From: an uncultured Nocardioides sp.
Lineage (GTDB): Bacteria; Actinomycetota; Actinomycetes; Propionibacteriales; Nocardioidaceae
Reading direction: 5' to 3'
NCBI RefSeq assembly: GCF_946885725.1
Contig: NZ_CAMPGZ010000242.1
Span: forward strand, 1 to 5,390
DNA: 5,390 nucleotides
The position numbers were made by a program, and so were the translations under genes. The first letter of the stretch is position 1, and the number at the start of each line of letters is the position of its first letter. The notes beneath the pieces were generated by a model. The model was not told the origin of the DNA and made no database searches. It saw only the letters and a list, made by a program, of their open reading frames with translations. Of the stretch, positions 1 through 5,390 are shown in pieces.

Positions 1-1
1 G

Positions 2-325
2 CTGGCGACGTACCGCATCGACGTGGGGAAGCGGCACAAGGTCGAGCCCCGGCAGATCGTCGGCGCGCTCGCCAACGAGGGCGGCCTGAGCCGCCGCGAC
101 TTCGGCAACATCTCGATCCGGCCGGACTTCTCGCTCGTCGAGCTGCCGGCCGAGCTGCCGCCGGGCACCGAGCAGGCGCTGTCCACCACCCGGATCTCCG
201 GCAAGCTCATCGGGCTGCGGCGCGACGACGGCCCGCCTGGACGCCGCCCGACCTCCGGCGGCCGACCCGACACGCGGGGCAAGAAGCCGCGGCACCAGGC
301 GCGCGACAAGGACCGCGGAAACTAG
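2..325 (+). CDS. DEAD-box ATP-dependent RNA helicase, C-terminal part (5' truncated by window)
   Basis: Only the last 107 codons are present. The reading frame is open from base 2 and ends at TAG 323-325; the GTG at 23 is an internal valine, not a start. The visible part begins YRIDVGKRHKVEPRQIVG and continues through ALANEGGLSRRDFG, SIRPDFSLVELP and TRISGKLIGLRR. This is the pattern of the DbpA/CsdA-type RNA-binding domain that follows the two RecA-like helicase domains in DeaD/DbpA proteins. Such enzymes use ATP to remodel RNA duplexes in ribosome assembly, cold adaptation or mRNA turnover. After about visible residue 75 comes a 30-residue tail rich in Arg, Lys, Gly and Pro, probably disordered and RNA-binding. 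The ATPase motifs (including DEAD itself) lie upstream of the window, so the helicase assignment rests on the C-terminal domain alone. A hairpin 23 bases after the stop probably ends its transcript. Confidence 0.88.
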   Translation: MATYRIDVGKRHKVEPRQIVGALANEGGLSRRDFGNISIRPDFSLVELPAELPPGTEQALSTTRISGKLIGLRRDDGPPGRRPTSGGRPDTRGKKPRHQARDKDRGN

Positions 326-348
326 CCGCCGCAGGGCCGAAAACAGCC

Positions 349-378
349 TCGGGAACGGGCCGGAGACACGTTCCCCGA
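349..378 (+). terminator. Strong GC hairpin, likely terminator of the helicase gene
   Basis: TCGGGAACG (349-357) pairs with CGTTCCCCGA (369-378) as a 9-bp stem with one bulged C and an 11-base loop. It starts 23 bases after the helicase stop codon. No T-tract follows, which is common for terminator-like hairpins in high-GC actinobacteria, so the structure is clear but its role as a terminator is inferred. It could instead be a 3'-end stabilising stem. Confidence 0.55.
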
Positions 379-401
379 CTGTGACCCACCCCGCCCCGGA
401 T

Positions 402-420
402 GTCCCGGAATGAGCGGGAC
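402..420 (+). other. Second hairpin, just upstream of steA
   Basis: GTCCCG (402-407) and CGGGAC (415-420) form a perfect 6-bp inverted repeat around the 7-base loop GAATGAG, followed by TT. It ends 23 bases before the steA ATG. It could back up the stronger hairpin at 349-378 as a terminator, be an operator, or be chance in GC-rich DNA. No TAnnnT -10 element is visible in the 118-base spacer, so the steA promoter is not located. Confidence 0.35.
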
Positions 421-443
421 TTGCGTGAGAGCATTGCGACGCC

Positions 444-1685
444 ATGAAGTTCTCCCCCCGCCAGCAGCCCGTCGACGGCCTGCCCGGAGTCTCCGGCACC
501 GCACGCGTCGACCGCCGCACCAGCGGGCTGGTCCGGCGCCTGCGGCCCGGTGACATCGCGGTCATCGACCACCTCGACCTCGACCGCGCGCACGCCGAGC
601 AGCTGGTGGACGCGGGCGTCGTGGCCGTGGTCAACGCGTCGCCGTTCATCTCCGGCCGCTACCCCAACCTCGGGCCCGAGCTGCTGGCCAGGTCCGGCGT
701 GCTGCTGCTCGACGACGTCGGTCCCGAGGTGTTCAGGCGGGTCTCCGACGGCACGCACGTGCGGATCGACGGCGAGCGGCTGGTGCGCGTCGACAAGAGC
801 GGCGGCCGGCACGAGATGGAGGTCCTCGCCGAGGGCACGCGCCTGACCGCCGAGGACATCGCGGCGCGCATGGAGGACGCCCGCGGCGGGCTGGCCACCC
901 AGCTGGAGAGCTTCACCCACAACACCACCGAGTTCCTCCGCCGCGAGCAGGACCTGCTGCTGCACGGCCAGGGCGTGCCGGCGCTCAAGACCCGCGTCGA
1001 GGGCCGCCCCGTGGTGGTCGTCGTGCGCGGCTACGACTACCGCGAGGACCTCCGCAAGCTGCGCCGGTTCATCCGCGAGCAGCGCCCGGTGCTGATCGGA
1101 GTGGACGCCGGCGCCGACGCACTGCAGATGGCCGGCCACCGCGCGGACGTCGTCGTGGTGGGGGAGCACGGCCTCGGCCAGGGCACCCAGGCCACCGAGC
1201 AGGGTCAGATCGTCACCGACAAGGCGCTGCGGCACTCCCGCGAGGTCGTGCTGCACACCGACCGCGGCGGCCGCGCGCTCGGCAGCGACCGGCTCGAGCG
1301 GCTCGGCGTGCGCGCCCAGCAGCTCGCCGCGTCCGGCACCACCGAGGACGTCGCGCTGCTGCTCGCCGACGCCGCCGGCGCCTCCCTGATCATCACCGTC
1401 GGGACGCACGCCACGCTCGACGAGTTCCTCGACCGCCAGCGCGCCGGCCTGGCCAGCACGTTCCTCACCCGGCTCCGGGTGGGTCCCAAGCTGGTCGACG
1501 CCAAGGGGGTGCCGCAGCTGTACGCCGGACGGGTCCGCCTCTGGCACCTCGCCCTCGTGCTGCTCGCCGGCCTGGTCGCGCTCGGCGTCGCCATCGCCGC
1601 CACGCCCGTGGGCGCGGAGTGGTGGGACGGGCTGCAGGGGGCGTTCTCCGACCTGATCGACTGGATCCAAGGACTGTTCTCGTGA
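444..1685 (+). CDS. steA: SteA-like protein: TPK-like fold with C-terminal membrane anchor (putative cytokinetic ring protein)
   Basis: This 413-residue protein matches the SteA family (Rv1697 in M. tuberculosis). In Corynebacterium, SteA with SteB promotes daughter-cell separation through the RipC-FtsEX peptidoglycan hydrolase pathway. Recognisable parts are an N-terminal SGTARVDRRT (17-26), NASPFISGRYPNLGPE (64-79), a thiamine-pyrophosphokinase-like core from about 188 with GVDAGADAL (219-227), GTTEDVALLLAD (298-309), GTHATLDEFLD (320-330) and STFLTRLRVGPKLVDAKG (338-355), and one membrane helix at about 367-386. Arginines just before the helix suggest a cytoplasmic N-terminus and an outside C-terminus; the last 23 residues are aromatic and amphipathic. 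ATG 444 is chosen because an in-frame TGA lies at 426-428 and the N-terminus fits the family; its ribosome site is weak (GAGAG, 427-431). The usual GDxDS-like metal motif of the TPK core is absent; residues 235-263 hold a longer divergent segment. There are no cysteines. The gene is coupled to steB by a 4-bp overlap. Confidence 0.88.
   Translation: MKFSPRQQPVDGLPGVSGTARVDRRTSGLVRRLRPGDIAVIDHLDLDRAHAEQLVDAGVVAVVNASPFISGRYPNLGPELLARSGVLLLDDVGPEVFRRVSDGTHVRIDGERLVRVDKSGGRHEMEVLAEGTRLTAEDIAARMEDARGGLATQLESFTHNTTEFLRREQDLLLHGQGVPALKTRVEGRPVVVVVRGYDYREDLRKLRRFIREQRPVLIGVDAGADALQMAGHRADVVVVGEHGLGQGTQATEQGQIVTDKALRHSREVVLHTDRGGRALGSDRLERLGVRAQQLAASGTTEDVALLLADAAGASLIITVGTHATLDEFLDRQRAGLASTFLTRLRVGPKLVDAKGVPQLYAGRVRLWHLALVLLAGLVALGVAIAATPVGAEWWDGLQGAFSDLIDWIQGLFS
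1669..1673 (+). promoter_or_regulatory. Ribosome binding site of steB
   Basis: AAGGA lies inside the end of steA, 8 bases before the GTG at 1682. It supports GTG 1682 over the GTG at 1619, which would add 21 out-of-family residues and overlap steA by 67 bases. Confidence 0.7.
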
Positions 1686-2635
1686 TCTCGTTCCGCTACC
1701 ACATCGTCTCGATCGTCTCGGTCTTCCTGGCCCTGGCGGTGGGCATCGCCCTGGGCGGGGGACCGCTCAAGGGCGAGGTGGACGACACCCTCGTCGACCA
1801 GGTCCAGGCCGACCGGGCGGTCAAGGCCGACCTGCGCGCGCAGATCGCCGACGCCCGCAGCGGCAACGCGTTCGTCGACGGGTTCGCCGAGACGGTCGCG
1901 CCCGGGCTGATCGACGGCGTCCTGCAGGGCCGGGTCGTCACGATCGTCGCGCTCCCCGGTGCCCAGCAGCAGGAGGTCTCCGCGCTCGGCGAGATGGTCG
2001 GCACCGCCGGCGGCACGCTCGGTGGCACGCTCCGTGTGGGCGACGGGATGCTCGACGTCTCCAACAAGGAGCTCGTCGACGAGCTCAGCAGCCAGCTGCT
2101 CGAGGGAGCCAGCGACGTCAACGTCCCGGCGGACGCCAGCGGCTACGAGACCATGGGCGCGCTGATCGCCCGCGCCATCGGCACCGACAAGGAGCCGGGC
2201 GGCGCCGGCGTCGACGCCGCCGCCGACAGCATCCTCGCCGGGCTCAGCACCGCCGGCCTGATGTCCCCGGACGGCTCGCTCGACCGGCGCGGCAGCCTGG
2301 TGCTGGTGGTGGCCGGTGAGGGCAGCGGGTCCGACGAGCAGCGCACCGCGGCCGCCTCGATCATGACCACGCTCGCGACCGCGATCGACGCCGACACCAA
2401 CGGCGTCGTCGTCGCCGGCCCGATGCCCTCGGCCCGCGAGCACGGCGTCGTGCGCGCGATCCGCGACGACGTGGTCGCCGCCCGCGACGTCTCCACGGTC
2501 GACTCCCTCGGCCGCGCGGCCGCTCGCATCGTCACGGTGATGGCGCTGGCCGGCCAGGCCCAGGACCAGACCGGCCACTTCGGCGCGGTCGACGCGGCCG
2601 ACGGTCCGATGCCCGGCGCGGCCGCCGGCGAGTAG
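1682..2635 (+). CDS. steB: SteB / MctB-family ('copper transporter') membrane protein
   Basis: This 317-residue protein starts FRYHIVSIVSVFLALAVG (residues 4-21), the hallmark of the MctB family (Rv1698). MctB is linked to copper tolerance in M. tuberculosis; the corynebacterial member SteB works with SteA in cell separation. One N-terminal helix (about 8-27) after a short basic stretch predicts a single-pass protein with most of the chain outside the membrane. A short heptad-like region follows (about 31-57), then an alpha/beta domain with GRVVTIVALPGA (83-94), VVVAGPMPSA (242-251), VSTVDSLGRAAARIVTVMAL (270-289) and a GHFG...DGPMP end (298-311). The start is GTG 1682, with a good ribosome site and a GTGA overlap with the steA stop, so the pair is probably translated together. 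The protein has no cysteine and only three histidines, so no obvious copper site is visible. I favour the envelope/division role over transport. The family call is firm; the biochemical role is inferred. Confidence 0.88.
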   Translation: MISFRYHIVSIVSVFLALAVGIALGGGPLKGEVDDTLVDQVQADRAVKADLRAQIADARSGNAFVDGFAETVAPGLIDGVLQGRVVTIVALPGAQQQEVSALGEMVGTAGGTLGGTLRVGDGMLDVSNKELVDELSSQLLEGASDVNVPADASGYETMGALIARAIGTDKEPGGAGVDAAADSILAGLSTAGLMSPDGSLDRRGSLVLVVAGEGSGSDEQRTAAASIMTTLATAIDADTNGVVVAGPMPSAREHGVVRAIRDDVVAARDVSTVDSLGRAAARIVTVMALAGQAQDQTGHFGAVDAADGPMPGAAAGE

Positions 2636-2662
2636 CCCGGCGTCTCCTGCGGGTTCGGGGAC

Positions 2663-2689
2663 TCGCGGGTGTCGCGGGTCGACGGGGTC
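2663..2689 (+). repeat. Tandem 9-mers overlapping the pyrG promoter region
   Basis: TCGCGGGTG (2663-2671) and TCGCGGGTC (2672-2680) are adjacent copies sharing 8 of 9 bases. A weaker third unit, GACGGGGTC (2681-2689), shares only the last five bases. The array overlaps the proposed -35 region of pyrG, so it could be a regulator binding site. Chance in GC-rich DNA cannot be excluded. Confidence 0.4.
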
Positions 2690-2706
2690 TGGTCCCTTGA
2701 TAGGGT
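2679..2706 (+). promoter_or_regulatory. Candidate sigma-70-type promoter for pyrG
   Basis: TAGGGT (2701-2706) fits the actinobacterial -10 pattern TAnnnT and lies in the context TTGATAGGGT. TCGACG (2679-2684), 16 bases upstream, matches TTGACA at 4 of 6 positions. The transcript would start around 2711-2716, giving a leader of about 75-80 bases before the TTG start. This is pattern matching only, but it is the only good TAnnnT in the spacer. Confidence 0.5.
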
Positions 2707-2743
2707 GGAACCCCGTGGAGGACTGATCGACCATCGGCCTTCA

Positions 2744-4502
<1,759 letters not shown>

Positions 4503-4503
<1 letters not shown>

Positions 4504-5096
4504 TGACAGCACCGTCGGCAGATCTCGGGGACCCCGCGGAGGAGTGGCCCGTCCACGCCTCCGAGACGATCTGGGAGGGCGGCGCGCCGTTCTCGTTCCG
4601 CAAGGAGACGATCTCGGCGCCGGGCAAGCCCGGCGAGACGTTCGACCGGGTCTTGCTCGACCACCCCGGTGCCGTGGTCGTGCTCGCGCTCGACGCGGAC
4701 GAGCGAGTGTTCGTGCTGCACCAGTACCGCCACCCGGTCCGCCGGCGCATGCTCGAGCTGCCCGCCGGGCTGCTCGACGAGCCGGGGGAGGACCCCGAGG
4801 CCGCCGCACGCCGCGAGCTGCGCGAGGAGGCGCTGCTCGAGGCCGCGACCTGGACGCACCTGCTCACGACGTACTCCTCGCCGGGGATCAGCAGCGAGCG
4901 CATCGAGATCTACGCCGCCACCGACCTGACCGAGGTCGACGACCGCGGCGACTTCACCCCCGAGCACGAGGAGGCCGAGATGTCCTCGTCGTGGGTGCCG
5001 TTCGACGACCTCCTCGAGGCCTTCCTCGACCGGCGCATCACCGACGGGCCCACCGGGCACGCGCTGACCGCGTGGGCACTGCGCCACCGCCGCTGA
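4503..5096 (+). CDS. NUDIX hydrolase, ADP-ribose pyrophosphatase type
   Basis: This 197-residue protein has the arrangement of ADP-ribose pyrophosphatases (NudF-like; Rv1700 holds the same place after pyrG in M. tuberculosis). The family cleaves ADP-ribose to AMP and ribose 5-phosphate using Mg2+ or Mn2+. Landmarks are [20 protein letters not shown] (69-88), the NUDIX box (89-112) with Glu96, Arg104-Glu105 and Glu108-Glu109, and [13 protein letters not shown] (125-137), whose proline after the box is typical of ADP-ribose-specific members. Two departures from GX5EX7REUXEEXGU are visible. There are six residues rather than five between Gly89 and Glu96, a spacing I also recall from mycobacterial relatives, and Leu111 stands where glycine is expected. 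The metal-binding glutamates are kept, so activity is likely. Translation is probably coupled to pyrG. The exact substrate is uncertain; other nucleoside diphosphate sugars are possible. Confidence 0.9.
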
Positions 5097-5103
5097 GTTT
5101 CAC

Positions 5104-5109
5104 TATGCT
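5104..5109 (+). promoter_or_regulatory. Candidate -10 element for ald
   Basis: TATGCT fits TAnnnT and lies 50 bases before the ald start, in the spacer after the NUDIX stop. No good -35 hexamer is visible at 16-18 bases upstream, so this may be a promoter that depends on an activator, or a chance match. AldR-type (Lrp/AsnC) activation of ald is known in mycobacteria, but no such gene or confident site is visible here. Confidence 0.35.
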
Positions 5110-5115
5110 CACCGG

Positions 5116-5139
5116 CGTCGCCCCGACGACGTGGCGACG
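5116..5139 (+). other. Hairpin between the NUDIX gene and ald
   Basis: CGTCGCC (5116-5122) and GGCGACG (5133-5139) form a perfect 7-bp inverted repeat with a 10-base loop. It lies just before the ald ribosome site. If the -10 at 5104-5109 is real, it would sit at the extreme 5' end of the ald mRNA; otherwise it may be a weak terminator for the pyrG-NUDIX transcript. There is no T-tract. Confidence 0.4.
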
Positions 5140-5144
5140 ACACC

Positions 5145-5151
5145 GAGAGGA
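5145..5151 (+). promoter_or_regulatory. Ribosome binding site of ald
   Basis: GAGAGGA ends 7 bases before the GTG at 5159. This is the best Shine-Dalgarno match in the window and fixes the ald start. Confidence 0.75.
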
Positions 5152-5158
5152 ATCAGGC

Positions 5159-5390
5159 GTGAAGGTCGGCGTTCCGAAGGAAGTCAAGAACCACGAGTAC
5201 CGGGTGGCCCTCACCCCGGTCGGCGTGCACGAGCTGGTCCAGCACGGGCACGAGGTCGTGATCGAGACGGGTGCCGGACTCGGGTCGCAGATCCCGGACG
5301 AGGAGTACGTCGCCGAGGGCGCCACGATCCTCCCCACCGCGGACGACGTGTGGGGCACCGCGGACATGGTGCTGAAGGTGAAGGAGCCGG
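5159..5390 (+). CDS. ald: Alanine dehydrogenase, N-terminal part (3' truncated by window)
   Basis: The first 77 codons are present; the family is about 370 residues long, so most of the gene lies beyond the window. The enzyme reversibly converts L-alanine, NAD+ and water to pyruvate, ammonia and NADH. The visible N-terminus reads [20 protein letters not shown] (1-20), then [20 protein letters not shown] (21-40), and ends MVLKVKEP (70-77). This is the alanine dehydrogenase/PNT N-terminal domain. Arg15 and Lys75 correspond to the substrate-binding and catalytic residues known from the M. tuberculosis enzyme. PNT transhydrogenase alpha subunits share this domain, but the [14 protein letters not shown] wording favours Ald. 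The GTG start is supported by a strong ribosome site and its in-frame fit to the family N-terminus. A 62-base gap after the NUDIX gene, with a possible -10, suggests independent transcription. Confidence 0.93.
   Translation, partial: MKVGVPKEVKNHEYRVALTPVGVHELVQHGHEVVIETGAGLGSQIPDEEYVAEGATILPTADDVWGTADMVLKVKEP

Noticed and set aside
1146..1232. Compensated frameshift as the cause of the altered SteA segment
   Set aside because: Translating the other two frames across the segment does not restore a GDxDS motif, and third-position G/C bias stays in the annotated frame.
207..1670. 487-residue open frame on the - strand opposite steA
   Set aside because: Low-complexity translation with no recognisable domain; it is a shadow of steA.
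1703..1720. Perfect tandem repeat ATCGTCTCG x2 at the start of steB
   Set aside because: It encodes the IVSIVS part of the conserved family motif, so protein constraint explains it.
2642..2662. GTCTCC/GGGGAC inverted repeat after steB as a terminator
   Set aside because: Only 6 bp including one G-T wobble, a 9-base loop and no T-tract; too weak to call in such GC-rich DNA.
2711..2726. GTG at 2715 with GGAGGA nearby as a possible leader peptide for pyrG
   Set aside because: The frame GTG GAG GAC TGA encodes only three codons and overlaps its own Shine-Dalgarno-like bases; no other in-frame leader peptide follows.
1205..2734. 509-residue open frame on the - strand opposite steA/steB
   Set aside because: It spans the ends of two clear sense genes, has biased composition and no motifs.

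Overview
The window is very GC-rich, with almost exclusively G/C at third codon positions, and its gene content points to an actinobacterium. Protein wording and gene order (steA, steB, pyrG, NUDIX hydrolase, ald) fit the Propionibacteriales/Nocardioides side of the phylum best; that placement is inferred from remembered family patterns, not from a search. All six genes lie on the + strand. Nothing mobile, no tRNA/rRNA and no CRISPR was seen. This reads as a chromosomal core region.

Layout: (1) 2-325, the 3' end of a DEAD-box RNA helicase gene (DbpA-type RNA-binding domain plus a basic tail), followed by a strong hairpin at 349-378 that probably ends its transcript. (2) 444-1685 steA and 1682-2635 steB (MctB/'copper transporter' family), overlapping by 4 bp (GTGA) and so translationally coupled; they encode a paired membrane module linked to cell separation in Corynebacteriales. 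(3) A 155-bp spacer (2636-2790) with tandem 9-mers, a plausible promoter and a perfect 7-bp hairpin, leading to pyrG (CTP synthase, 2791-4503), which starts at TTG. (4) 4503-5096, a NUDIX hydrolase of the ADP-ribose pyrophosphatase type, overlapping pyrG by one base (TGATG). (5) A 62-bp spacer with a -10-like element and a 7-bp hairpin, then the first 77 codons of ald (alanine dehydrogenase, from 5159), cut by the window end.

How the genes work together: steA/steB form a division/envelope unit. pyrG makes CTP, and the NUDIX enzyme probably clears ADP-ribose or related nucleoside diphosphate derivatives. ald interconverts L-alanine and pyruvate, linking nitrogen/carbon balance to alanine supply for peptidoglycan. 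The steA-steB-pyrG-NUDIX order is the same as Rv1697-Rv1700 of Mycobacterium tuberculosis (from memory).

I found no convincing undescribed system. The most useful leads are an altered metal-site region in SteA, a degenerate NUDIX box, and structured leaders upstream of pyrG and ald.
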